NCBI RefSeq assembly: GCF_900110245.1
Contig: NZ_FOCZ01000005.1
Span: 558,001 to 622,000, forward strand
Origin: Niastella yeongjuensis
GTDB lineage: Bacteria > Bacteroidota > Bacteroidia > Chitinophagales > Chitinophagaceae
DNA length: 64,000 nucleotides
Direction: 5' to 3'
Shown: one piece after another, positions 16,032 to 23,533 of the stretch
Layout of the letters: each line of letters begins with the position of its first letter
Numbering within the stretch: position 1 is the first letter of the stretch
Notes under the pieces: model-generated
Database searches by the model: none
Told to the model about the DNA's origin: nothing
What the model saw: the letters and a program-made list of their open reading frames with translations, nothing else
Program-made: the position numbers and the translations under genes

Positions 16032-16111
16032 CAATTTCGTATGGCTTGCTGAAAAGGGCCATCCTGGGATCAGGACGGCCTCTAACGATTGCTTGCCATA
16101 TGAAAAAAAAC

Positions 16112-16318
16112 TTATTTCTTCTTTGTAGTGTCTACTTTCTTAGTAGTGTCAGCTACTGGAGCTGGAGCAGCAGTATCTACAGTTGCAGCAGCTGCTGTAT
16201 CTACAGTTGCAGCAGGAGCAGTTGTATCTGCTTTTTGCTCAGTGTCAGCGCTTCCGCCATCATTACATGCTACAGCGAATAAAGAACCAATAGCTAATAC
16301 TAACAACAGTTTTTTCAT
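16112..16318 (-). CDS. Small low-complexity lipoprotein, 68 aa
   Basis: A 68-residue lipoprotein. Signal peptide MKKLLLVLAIGSLFAVAC with lipobox FAVAC (C18). The mature part is low complexity: acidic start NDGGSADTEQ, then Ala/Thr/Val/Asp repeats (ATVDTAAAATVDTAAPAPVA, a 7-residue unit) and a Lys-rich tail TTKKVDTTKKK. Such short Ala/Asp/Lys tails suggest a disordered tether, perhaps reaching from the outer membrane to anionic polymers or peptidoglycan; this is inference. Own terminator. Confidence 0.75.
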   Translation of the reverse strand: MKKLLLVLAIGSLFAVACNDGGSADTEQKADTTAPAATVDTAAAATVDTAAPAPVADTTKKVDTTKKK

Positions 16319-16539
16319 TGTACCGTTTTTTGTTTGTTAACAAATGATTTATGTACTTTAATACAGGAAATGGAAGAAGGTAACCCCGTAACCCAGATTT
16401 TTTTTATTTTTTTCTGAAAAAAGTTCAATCTTTCCATCCCGGGTGATTTTCAACCCATTTTTGCCCTCAAAGGCCTGAATTTTACCAACTGGTTGGGTTA
16501 CTTCTCCTTAAATTGAGTATTAATTAATGGTTACAAAGC

Positions 16540-17112
16540 GTGAAAACAGATTCAATCGACGAAAAAGCACTGTTAAAAGGATTGGCACTGAACGACCGGA
16601 AGTCCGTTGAGACCATATATAAGTTATATTATAATATGGTTCAGGCATTGATTATCAACAACAACGGTTCTGTCGATGACGCACGGGATATATTCCAGGA
16701 AACTGTTCTTGTGCTGTACGAAAAGGCCAAAACAGGCTCTTTCGAACTAACCGCCCAGCTTAAAACCTATGTTTATTCGGTTAGCAGGCGGTTATGGCTT
16801 AAAAAACTGCAACAACAGCAGAAATATCTTCCCAATGTTCCGGGGCTCGATGAAACGGTTCCGGTTGAAGAAGATGTTGAAGGCCATGGACAGCGCAACT
16901 CAGAATTTCAGGTAATGGAAAAAGCTTTATTACACCTGGGTGAACCGTGCAGAAGTTTGATAGAGGCTTTTTATTTGCAGAAAAGAAGCATGACTGAGAT
17001 TGCAGGCCATTTTGGATATACAAACGCTGATAACGCCAAAAATCAGAAATACAAATGTCTGATTAGGCTTCGGAAATTATTCTTTGCCGAATTTAAAAAC
17101 AACGACGTGTGA
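16540..17112 (+). CDS. RNA polymerase sigma factor, ECF-like sigma-70
   Basis: A 190-residue sigma-70 family protein. Region 2 (about 20-90) includes LYYNMVQALIINNNGSVDDA, RDIFQETVLVLYEKA and LKTYVYSVSRRLWLKKL. Region 4 (about 125-185) includes GEPCRSLIEAFYLQKRSMTE and the helix-turn-helix AGHFGYTNADNAKNQKYKCL. It starts at GTG 16540; the nearby ATG at 16527 is in another frame. The TGA stop overlaps the ATG of the downstream protease gene (TGATG), so the two are translationally coupled. That partner probably acts as its regulator. The group is a Bacteroidota-specific ECF-like family. Confidence 0.88.
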   Translation: MKTDSIDEKALLKGLALNDRKSVETIYKLYYNMVQALIINNNGSVDDARDIFQETVLVLYEKAKTGSFELTAQLKTYVYSVSRRLWLKKLQQQQKYLPNVPGLDETVPVEEDVEGHGQRNSEFQVMEKALLHLGEPCRSLIEAFYLQKRSMTEIAGHFGYTNADNAKNQKYKCLIRLRKLFFAEFKNNDV

Positions 17113-18206
17113 TGCAAGATGTACAATTATTAGATGCTATTGAACGATTTCTCCGTGGCGAAATGTCGCCTGAAGAAATAGCTTCCTTTGAGCAGCTGCG
17201 AAAAAGTAATCCGGAAGTGGATGAAAAAGTAGTGGAACACACTATGTTTTTACAACAGATGGACCAGTTCAGTGACTGGAAATCTTTTAAATCAACCCTG
17301 AACGACGTTCATAACCAATTGCTCGAATCGGGCGAAATTACCGAGAAAGCCCCTAAAGCCACCGTTATTCAACTGTTCCGTAAATACAAACGGGTAATGG
17401 CCGTGGCGGCCTCCATCGCTGGTATCACCACCCTGCTTATTGCCAGCATGGCCACCTACTACACCCAAAAGAAAACAGCCAGCGACCTGCAACGCTTACG
17501 CGGCGAATACAAATCGGAAATAACGAAAAAAACCAACGAAGTAATTACCAAGGTACAGGAACGCATTACCAAAGCACCTGAAAATACACCGGTGCGTTTT
17601 GGTGGTACCGGCTTCCTGATAGACGGCAAGGGTTACATTGCTACCGATGAACACGTAGTAAATGGCGCATCCAGCGTGGTAGTTCAAAACAGCAAAGGAC
17701 AGGAATTCAGAACACGTATTATATATACCAATAAAGAAACCGATCTGGCCATCCTGAAAATTCAGGACGATGATTTCAGAAGCGTAGGCCCCCTGCCCTA
17801 TGGCATCCGCAAAAGCGGTACCGACCTCGGCGAACCTTTGTTCATCCTGGGTTTCCCCCGCGAAGAAATTGTATACAACGAGGGGTACATGAGCGCCAAA
17901 ACCGGTTATAATGGCGATACCTTATCATTCCAGTTGGGCGTATCGGCTAACCCGGGTAACTCTGGTGGCCCCGTGTTCAACAAAAATGGAGAAGTGGTGG
18001 GTGTTATCACTGCCCGGCAAACCCAGGCTGTTGGTGTTGTGTTTGCCGTTTCTTCCAAAAACATCTTCCGCAGCCTGGATGATATCAAAAAAGATACTTC
18101 ATTTCAGAATATCCGTTTAACACTGAATTCTTCTATCAAGAACCTCGATCGGGTACAACAGATCAAACGGATTGAAGAAGGAGTGTTTATGGTGAAATGC
18201 TACTAA
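17112..18206 (+). CDS. Membrane-anchored trypsin-like (S1C) protease with an anti-sigma-like N-terminus
   Basis: A 364-residue protein. Residues 1-90 are cytoplasmic and resemble anti-sigma N-termini (LLDAIERFLRGEMSPEEIAS, LRKSNPEVDEKV). One transmembrane helix follows at about 95-117. A coiled stalk leads to an exported S1C/HtrA-type domain (about 165-335) with triad His 181 (ATDEHVVN), Asp 211 (KETDLAILK) and Ser 284 (NPGNSGGPV). There is no PDZ domain. It starts at ATG 17112, overlapping the sigma gene stop; an in-frame GTG at 17109 is less likely. Inferred role: membrane-bound regulator or sensor of the sigma factor encoded upstream. A repeat array begins 9 nt after its stop. Confidence 0.88.
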   Translation: MQDVQLLDAIERFLRGEMSPEEIASFEQLRKSNPEVDEKVVEHTMFLQQMDQFSDWKSFKSTLNDVHNQLLESGEITEKAPKATVIQLFRKYKRVMAVAASIAGITTLLIASMATYYTQKKTASDLQRLRGEYKSEITKKTNEVITKVQERITKAPENTPVRFGGTGFLIDGKGYIATDEHVVNGASSVVVQNSKGQEFRTRIIYTNKETDLAILKIQDDDFRSVGPLPYGIRKSGTDLGEPLFILGFPREEIVYNEGYMSAKTGYNGDTLSFQLGVSANPGNSGGPVFNKNGEVVGVITARQTQAVGVVFAVSSKNIFRSLDDIKKDTSFQNIRLTLNSSIKNLDRVQQIKRIEEGVFMVKCY

Positions 18207-18215
18207 TACAGGTGA

Positions 18216-18386
18216 AAGCTATAAGCCGTAAGCTTTAAGCTGAATACAAAATACATAATAAAGAGGCCCCTGATTAAAAACCAGGGGCCTCTTTATTATT
18301 GGTGGGACTTCTAAATATCGAAATTAACTTCTTTATTCCTGTTCTCAGCGATGGCTTACAGCTTATGGCTTAAAGCTTACAGCTGC
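18216..18386. repeat. Heptamer arrays AAGCTNN flanking a terminator
   Basis: Left array 18216-18243: AAGCTAT, AAGCCGT, AAGCTTT, AAGCTGA. Right array 18352-18386: TGGCTTA, CAGCTTA, TGGCTTA, AAGCTTA, CAGCTGC, which is the reverse-complement word. The terminator at 18257-18297 lies between them. The right array ends 5 nt from the stop of the 18392 gene, so both convergent genes end against it. Confidence 0.85.
18257..18297. terminator. Bidirectional intrinsic terminator
   Basis: A 16-bp perfect stem AATAAAGAGGCCCCTG / CAGGGGCCTCTTTATT with a 9-nt loop, between convergent genes 17112 and 18392. A and T ends on both sides fit bidirectional action. Confidence 0.92.
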
Positions 18387-18391
18387 CTTCT

Positions 18392-19297
18392 TTACTTCCA
18401 CAACTTTGCCGGATACTCGCCCGCAGCAACTAATTGCTCCAGGTTTGCTTTTACTTCCGGTGCATCTTCTTTATAAGTAACGCCAAACCATTGTGCAGAG
18501 GTTGGGATCACTTTGATGGAACCCTTGTTTGCATTGATGAATTTGTCGGCTACGATGGGTATAAAGAACTCTGATTTTGGATTGGTAAGATTTCCATTAT
18601 CACTCAAAAACTCATTGAACAGTTTTTCAGAATAAGGGAAAATGGATTGATCGAAACACCAGAAGTTCATAGATACCTGTGAATCCATAGGCAGTTCTTT
18701 GGGTTCCTGGTTATCGTCAACGAGGATCTTACCGTCTTTTTTGGCAATGTTTATACGCTCGGCAATAGCAACCAGGTCGCCGCTGGCATTGGCCCGGCAT
18801 ACCCCGCGGTTTACGGTACCATTGTCACTTAATGTTTTCAGCAATTCGTATCCAATAATAGAATAAGTATTGCCATTTACATTTTTTGTAAGAAAGGTAT
18901 AAGCTTTTTCAAATGCATCACGACCATAAAAATCATCGGCATTGATCACCGCAAATGGTTCATTGATGGCATCTTTGGCGCACAGTACCGCATGCGCAGT
19001 ACCCCAGGGTTTGGTGCGGTCGGCAGGTACCTGATACCCGTCAGTAAATGATTTCAGGTCCTGGTATACATAATCGATAGCAATCTTTCCTTTTAACGGG
19101 GGTTCTACTATGGCTTTAAAATCGTCAGCAAATTCCTTGCGGATAATAAACACCACTTTTTTAAATCCAGCGCGTATAGCATCATAAATTGAATAATCCA
19201 TGATCGTTTCACCACCAGGACCGAATGATTGGATCTGTTTCATACTACCATAGCGGGAAGCCATGCCTGCAGCTAAAATCAAAAGAGTTGGTTCCAT
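18392..19297 (-). CDS. Sugar-phosphate nucleotidyltransferase family protein
   Basis: A 301-residue nucleotidyltransferase fold protein. Its start LLILAAGMASRYGSMKQI is the NTP-binding loop, followed by GETIMDYSIYDAIRAG and, near residue 112, FAVINADDFYGRDAF with the metal-binding aspartates. The C-terminal half has MNFWCFDQSIFPYSEKLF and SEFFIPIVADKFI. It probably couples a sugar phosphate to a nucleoside triphosphate, but the Bacteroidota group with this architecture has not been assigned a substrate I can name with confidence. It is divergent from the PLP enzyme gene at 19343. Confidence 0.82.
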   Translation of the reverse strand: MEPTLLILAAGMASRYGSMKQIQSFGPGGETIMDYSIYDAIRAGFKKVVFIIRKEFADDFKAIVEPPLKGKIAIDYVYQDLKSFTDGYQVPADRTKPWGTAHAVLCAKDAINEPFAVINADDFYGRDAFEKAYTFLTKNVNGNTYSIIGYELLKTLSDNGTVNRGVCRANASGDLVAIAERINIAKKDGKILVDDNQEPKELPMDSQVSMNFWCFDQSIFPYSEKLFNEFLSDNGNLTNPKSEFFIPIVADKFINANKGSIKVIPTSAQWFGVTYKEDAPEVKANLEQLVAAGEYPAKLWK

Positions 19298-19342
19298 TAT
19301 TGTATTTTTAAAAATTGAGTCACGAAAATATAAAAATATGTG

Positions 19343-20284
19343 ATGAAAACTATGTCGGTAAAAAAAGTAATGACACAGCCGGTCGACATAACAAAAGCAG
19401 TAGTACAGCCAGTTAGCGACGAATTGCTATATAGAAAAAACGTTGCCATCGATGTATTGCGGCTCGATCTGATACATCCGGTCATTTCGGGGAACAAATG
19501 GTTCAAATTGAAATACCACCTGCAGGAAGCCCTGCAGCAAAACAAAAAAGGCATCCTCACTTTTGGCGGTGCGTGGAGCAATCACCTGGTGGCTACTGCC
19601 CTTGCCTGTGCACAGGCCAACCTCGCCAGTATAGGTATTATTCGTGGCGAACGCCCCGCCGTGCTTTCTGATACCTTACAGGAAGTGCAGGATTATGCCA
19701 TGCAGTTACGGTTCATTTCGCGCGACAAATATGCTAATGAGGCCGCCATCATTCCGGAACTGCAGGACATGTTCACGGATTATTACATCGTTCCGCAGGG
19801 CGGACAAAGCCACCTGGGCGTACTGGGCGCTGCAGAAATAGCCAGGCTAACACAAATAGAAAGTTATTCACATATATGCTGCGCCGCCGGCACCGGCACT
19901 ATGCTTGCAGGTTTAGTGCACGCCGCTTTACCACAGCAACAGGTAATAGGCATTAGCAGCTTAAAAATACCCGATGACGAAAACAACAGTTTGAACAGTT
20001 TTGTAAGGCCTTATGCATCAAACCCAAAACAATACGCCATTTTTTACGATTATCATTTTGGCGGCTATGCACGTAAAACAGATGAGCTGATAAGTTTTAT
20101 GAATAGCACTTATCAGCAACATGAATTGCCCACTGATTTTGTATATACTGGCAAATTGCTTTTTGGCGTTAAACACCTGGTTCAAACTGATTATTTTCAA
20201 CCGGGCAGTCGTTTGCTGCTGGTGCACAGTGGCGGCTTACAGGGCAACCGGTCGTTACCCGCCGGAACATTAACATATCTGTAA
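19343..20284 (+). CDS. PLP-dependent D-cysteine desulfhydrase / ACC deaminase family protein
   Basis: A 313-residue fold-type II PLP enzyme. The Schiff-base lysine lies in ISGNKWFKLKYHLQEA, the glycine/asparagine loop in TFGGAWSNHLVATALACAQ, and the phosphate-binding loop in CCAAGTGTMLAGLVHA. These are family features of D-cysteine desulfhydrase and 1-aminocyclopropane-1-carboxylate deaminase. It is shorter than E. coli DcyD and contains the Bacteroidota-type C-terminus (FVYTGKLLFGVKHL). Exact substrate is uncertain. The first possible codon is GTG 19340; ATG 19343 is chosen, and ATG 19352 is also possible. Confidence 0.82.
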   Translation: MKTMSVKKVMTQPVDITKAVVQPVSDELLYRKNVAIDVLRLDLIHPVISGNKWFKLKYHLQEALQQNKKGILTFGGAWSNHLVATALACAQANLASIGIIRGERPAVLSDTLQEVQDYAMQLRFISRDKYANEAAIIPELQDMFTDYYIVPQGGQSHLGVLGAAEIARLTQIESYSHICCAAGTGTMLAGLVHAALPQQQVIGISSLKIPDDENNSLNSFVRPYASNPKQYAIFYDYHFGGYARKTDELISFMNSTYQQHELPTDFVYTGKLLFGVKHLVQTDYFQPGSRLLLVHSGGLQGNRSLPAGTLTYL

Positions 20285-20316
20285 GTTGCAATATAAAACC
20301 GCTGTCGCAAAACCAG

Positions 20317-20324
20317 TATATTTG
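20317..20324 (+). promoter_or_regulatory. TAnnTTTG -7 element for the 20367 gene
   Basis: TATATTTG, an exact consensus match, ends 42 nt before the ATG at 20367. Confidence 0.5.
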
Positions 20325-20366
20325 CGACGCCAAATCCTTTACCACCGATTAATTCAATAACGGCGA

Positions 20367-21290
20367 ATGCGCAAACTGGCGGCTTTACTACTCATACTAA
20401 CCTGTACCTTATGTACCAATAGCTGGGCGCAGGATACATTGCCTAAATTTTCTGTTGTAACCAAGGGAAATAAAAAAGCTATCATCAGCTGGGTAAACAA
20501 CTATCCTGTTGTTACGCAAATAAGTATTCAACGTTCAAGAGACAGTCTCAAGGGCTTTGTTACCATCATGTCAATGGCCGATCCTACGGCTCCGCAGAAT
20601 GGTTTTGTTGATGCCAAAGCGCCTGATATGAACCAGTTTTACCGCATCTTCGTGGTAAAGAATAATGGTCAGTTCCTGTTCACCCAATCAAAACGCCCTT
20701 TCTTCGATACCGTTAAAGTAGCCGTTGTAAAACAACAGCCTGAAAACGGCCACCGGGTGGTTATTGCCGAAGGTGTTTCTGAGAAACAGGCCGAAGAAAT
20801 AAAAGAGAAATTGCAACCCAATACTACCACTACTACTCCCCCGCCTCCTGTTGTGGTAAAACCGCCGGAACCAGAAAAATTCTACTTTGTAAAAAAACGC
20901 GATACCCTCGTTGCCACCATCAACGCCAAAGAACTAAAGAAGTTCCGCGACTCCATGGTTACCAAAACAAAGGACACCATGACCTTTGTTGGACTGGATA
21001 CCATAGTGCTAAAACCGTTTGTTCCCAAAGAAGTATACAAACCTTCCAAATTCGTATATACCGAAAAAGATGGGAATGTAGCCATCAACCTGCCTACGGC
21101 CGGTTTGCATAAATACTCCATCAAATTCTTCGATATGCAGGGCATTCCCCAATTCGATATCGATGAAGTAAAAGAATCGCCGCTGCTAATCGATAAAGTA
21201 AACTTCCTACGATCGGGCTGGTATAAGTTTGAGTTGTATGAGGATGGGAAACTGAAGGAGAAACATAGGTTCTTTATTCCTAAGGATTAA
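20367..21290 (+). CDS. Secreted hypothetical protein with a fibronectin-like N-terminus
   Basis: A 307-residue exported protein. Signal peptide MRKLAALLLILTCTLCTNSWAQ. Residues about 25-115 look like a fibronectin type III-like domain (KAIISWVNNYPVVTQISIQR and FYRIFVVKNNGQFLFTQSK). A Thr/Pro linker (TTTTTPPPPVVVKPPEPEKF, near 155-175) leads to a C-terminal beta-rich region (HKYSIKFFDMQGIPQFDIDE and GWYKFELYEDGKLKEKHRF), similar in style to T9SS C-terminal domains but ending in HRFFIPKD without the usual sorting motif. I do not recognise a named family. Envelope protein of unknown function with its own promoter. A GTGAGTA array follows the stop. Confidence 0.78.
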   Translation: MRKLAALLLILTCTLCTNSWAQDTLPKFSVVTKGNKKAIISWVNNYPVVTQISIQRSRDSLKGFVTIMSMADPTAPQNGFVDAKAPDMNQFYRIFVVKNNGQFLFTQSKRPFFDTVKVAVVKQQPENGHRVVIAEGVSEKQAEEIKEKLQPNTTTTTPPPPVVVKPPEPEKFYFVKKRDTLVATINAKELKKFRDSMVTKTKDTMTFVGLDTIVLKPFVPKEVYKPSKFVYTEKDGNVAINLPTAGLHKYSIKFFDMQGIPQFDIDEVKESPLLIDKVNFLRSGWYKFELYEDGKLKEKHRFFIPKD

Positions 21291-21295
21291 GGCTG

Positions 21296-21344
21296 GTGAG
21301 TAGTGAGTAGTGAGTAGTGAGTAGTGAGTAGTGAGTAGTGAGTA
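21296..21344. repeat. Seven perfect tandem copies of GTGAGTA
   Basis: 49 nt composed of seven identical heptamers starting 6 nt after the stop codon at 21290. It is the only perfect array in the window, so it may be a young or unstable copy (VNTR-like). Confidence 0.95.
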
Positions 21345-21401
21345 GGTTCCCGAATTTTCGGACGGCAGCCCTTTCGCGAGCCCGTTCAAAACTTTAAACC
21401 A

Positions 21402-21434
21402 TAAAGCCCATACTGGAAACCGGCATGGGCTTTT
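21402..21434. terminator. Bidirectional terminator with GCCCAT stem
   Basis: AAAGCCCAT-ACTGG-AAA-CCGGC-ATGGGCTTT forms a long stem between convergent genes 20367 and lipB. It is closely related to the terminator at 23424-23453. Confidence 0.88.
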
Positions 21435-21443
21435 ATATTGTAT

Positions 21444-21491
21444 TAACTTGTTAACGTGTCAACGTGTTAACGTGTTAACTTATCAACTCTA
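21444..21491. repeat. Octamer array TAACGTGT x6 covering the lipB stop codon
   Basis: TAACTTGT, TAACGTGT, CAACGTGT, TAACGTGT, TAACTTAT, CAACTCTA in 8-nt register. The lipB stop (21475-21477) and its last codons lie inside the array. Same word family as 7203 and 23377. Confidence 0.9.
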
Positions 21492-22236
21492 CCATAAACA
21501 CTTTCTCAAAATTCCGCTTCACTTTTTCCTTAACCTCGTTCAGGTCTAACTTTCTACCTAATTCCTTTTCCAAAGAAGTAACCTGTTTGTTCTGAATACC
21601 GCACGGAATGATATAATTGAAATAATTAAGATCGGTATTTACGTTGAAGGCAAACCCATGCATGGTGATCCAGCGGCTGCAACGAATGCCCATGGCGCAG
21701 ATCTTCCGTTCTTTGCCAGGGATCGACGCATCCAGCCAAACACCGGTTTCGCCGGGTGACCGCTCCCCTTTCAGGCCATATTCGGCCATGGTTAAAATGA
21801 TCACTTCTTCCAGTCCGCGCAGGTACCTGCCCAAATCGGTATAGATCTTATCCAGATCCAGGATGGGATAGCCAACCAGCTGCTCCCGGCCATGAAAGGT
21901 AATATCGCCACCGCGATTGGTATTGTAAAAGCTGATGCCTTTGGCCGCTCTTTCTTCTTCACTGATCAGCACATTACTCATATCACCACTTTTGCCCAGG
22001 GTGTATACCGGGGGGTGCTCCACAAATAATAAATAGTGGTTGGTATCGAGTATAACCTCCTCATTTTCAACGCCTACTTCCCCCTCAACGGCTGCCATGG
22101 CAGACTGCCTGTTCCTGATGGCCGTCTTTACCGCTACATTCTCTTTTAACAGCTGTTCCTGCAGGTCCCAGGCATGCTGATACTCCATATTTCCCAGGTC
22201 CCGGAAGTGGACGATCTGTTTATTACTGGTTTCCAT
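21475..22236 (-). CDS. lipB: Lipoyl(octanoyl) transferase
   Basis: A 253-residue LipB that transfers octanoate from acyl-carrier protein to lipoyl domains such as that of the E2 protein in this window. Conserved blocks: FVEHPPVYTLGKSGD, RGGDITFHGREQLVGYPI, a catalytic lysine in RKICAMGIRCSRWITMHGFA, and catalytic cysteine in IIPCGIQNKQVTSL. An unusual insertion of about 25 residues near 39-63 (AIRNRQSAMAAVEGEVGVEN) separates the N-terminal helix from the first block. The last residues VELIS and the stop are encoded by an octamer repeat. Promoter at 22244-22251, divergent from rluD. Confidence 0.93.
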   Translation of the reverse strand: METSNKQIVHFRDLGNMEYQHAWDLQEQLLKENVAVKTAIRNRQSAMAAVEGEVGVENEEVILDTNHYLLFVEHPPVYTLGKSGDMSNVLISEEERAAKGISFYNTNRGGDITFHGREQLVGYPILDLDKIYTDLGRYLRGLEEVIILTMAEYGLKGERSPGETGVWLDASIPGKERKICAMGIRCSRWITMHGFAFNVNTDLNYFNYIIPCGIQNKQVTSLEKELGRKLDLNEVKEKVKRNFEKVFMVELIS

Positions 22237-22243
22237 ATAGAAA

Positions 22244-22251
22244 CAAAGTTA
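22244..22251 (-). promoter_or_regulatory. TAnnTTTG -7 element for lipB
   Basis: Minus strand TAACTTTG, only 7 nt before the lipB ATG at 22236, suggesting a leaderless or very short-leader transcript. Confidence 0.5.
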
Positions 22252-22279
22252 CTACTTTATACAACTCCCCCTAGTTTGT

Positions 22280-22287
22280 TACCTTTG
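22280..22287 (+). promoter_or_regulatory. TAnnTTTG -7 element for rluD
   Basis: TACCTTTG ends 18 nt before the rluD ATG at 22306. It is back to back with the lipB element. Confidence 0.6.
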
Positions 22288-22305
22288 CCGAAACAGTGAT
22301 ACCCC

Positions 22306-23382
22306 ATGACTATAAAGGATACCAATGTTTTCAATGATCAGGACGAAAATGCAGATGGTGTTGAAAGCGCGGAAGAACTATATGAGCGATTCAGTTTAGT
22401 GGTTGATAAAGGCCAGGAACCCATGCGGCTCGACAAATTTCTGGTGGCCCGCATTGAGAACGCCAGCCGAAACAAAGTGCAGCAATCTATTGAGAATGGC
22501 CGGGTTACCGTAAACGGTAAAACCGTTCAGGCCAATCATAAAATAAAACCGGGCGAAGAAATTATTGTATACTCCGACCGGGAGATGCACGGGGAAGAGA
22601 TCATCCCGGAACAAATGCCCCTGAACATCGTATTTGAAGATGATGACATTCTCATTATCAATAAACCTGTTGGACTGGTAGTACACCCGGCCAGCGGCAA
22701 TCCGCGGGGCACGCTCATCAACGGCGTAGCCTGGTATTTACAACAACAGAACAGCAGCATTTCGGCGGATAACCTGCCCCGTTTTGGCCTGGTTCACCGT
22801 ATTGATAAAAACACCAGTGGCTTAATGGTGCTGGCCAAAACAGACAAGGCTGTTACCTCCCTGGCGAAAGAATTTTTCGACCATACCATTCACCGCCAGT
22901 ATGTGGCCATGGTATGGGGCGATGTGATCGAAGATGAAGGCACCATCCGGGCTCACATTGGCCGTCACCAGCGCTTCCGCAAAATATTCGATGCCTACCC
23001 CGATGGCGAGGTTGGTAAAGATGCGGTTACGCACTACAAAGTGCTGGAACGCCTCGGTTATGTGACCATTGTTCAATGTGAACTGGAAACCGGCCGTACC
23101 CACCAGATCCGGGTACATATGAAAAGCATCGGCCACCCGCTGTTCAATGACGAATTATACGGCGGCGACAGAATTGTAAAAGGAACCGTTTTCACCAAGT
23201 ACAAACAGTTTGTTGATAATTGTTTTGCTATTTGCCCACGGCATGCCTTACACGCTAAAACAATTGGTTTTATTCACCCACGCACCCGCAAGGAAGTAGT
23301 GTTTAATAGCGAAATGCCCGAGGATATGACGAAGTTGTTCGAGAAGTGGAGGGGATATGCGAAGACGAAGAATATTAGTTGA
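22306..23382 (+). CDS. rluD: RluD-family 23S rRNA pseudouridine synthase
   Basis: A 358-residue RluA/RluD-type enzyme. An S4 RNA-binding domain (about 30-85, MRLDKFLVARIENASRNKVQ) precedes the catalytic domain with motif LVHRIDKNTSGLMVLAKT and catalytic Asp 167. The later block ETGRTHQIRVHMKSIGHPLF is also present. It isomerises uridines in 23S rRNA (RluD targets helix 69); the exact sites in this species are inferred from the family. Slightly longer than E. coli RluD. The stop codon lies in an octamer array and a terminator follows. Confidence 0.92.
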   Translation: MTIKDTNVFNDQDENADGVESAEELYERFSLVVDKGQEPMRLDKFLVARIENASRNKVQQSIENGRVTVNGKTVQANHKIKPGEEIIVYSDREMHGEEIIPEQMPLNIVFEDDDILIINKPVGLVVHPASGNPRGTLINGVAWYLQQQNSSISADNLPRFGLVHRIDKNTSGLMVLAKTDKAVTSLAKEFFDHTIHRQYVAMVWGDVIEDEGTIRAHIGRHQRFRKIFDAYPDGEVGKDAVTHYKVLERLGYVTIVQCELETGRTHQIRVHMKSIGHPLFNDELYGGDRIVKGTVFTKYKQFVDNCFAICPRHALHAKTIGFIHPRTRKEVVFNSEMPEDMTKLFEKWRGYAKTKNIS

Positions 23383-23416
23383 TAGGGTTGACGCAGTTAA
23401 CACGTTGACAGGTTAA
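23377..23416. repeat. Octamer array covering the rluD stop
   Basis: AGTTGATA, GGGTTGAC, GCAGTTAA, CACGTTGA, CAGGTTAA in 8-nt register, beginning in the last codon before the TGA at 23380-23382. Complement of the TAACGTGT word at the lipB end. Confidence 0.8.
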
Positions 23417-23423
23417 TATATTA

Positions 23424-23453
23424 AAAGCCCATTCTGGTAACCGGGATGGGCTT
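23424..23453. terminator. Terminator after rluD
   Basis: AAAGCCCAT-TCTGG-TAA-CCGGG-ATGGGCTTT stem, a near copy of the lipB-side terminator at 21402-21434, with a T-rich tail (AGTTTT). Confidence 0.85.
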
Positions 23454-23493
23454 TAGTTTTAAGTTCTGAGTTCTTCCGCGACGAGGGTTTTCA

Positions 23494-23533
23494 TCTCTGC
23501 CCTCTGCCCCATCTCACTGCCTACTGCCTTTGT
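23494..23533. repeat. Heptamer array CTCTGCC/ACTGCCT covering a stop codon
   Basis: CTCTGCC, CTCTGCC, CATCTCA, CTGCCTA, CTGCCTT with mostly 7-nt spacing. The minus-strand stop of the 23521 gene (23521-23523) lies inside it, so the protein's terminal GQRQ is translated from the repeat. Confidence 0.75.

Noticed and set aside
15825-16034. Minus-strand ORF of 69 residues
   Set aside because: It is a reading of the 7-nt array at 15914-15997 and a terminator hairpin; no coding features.
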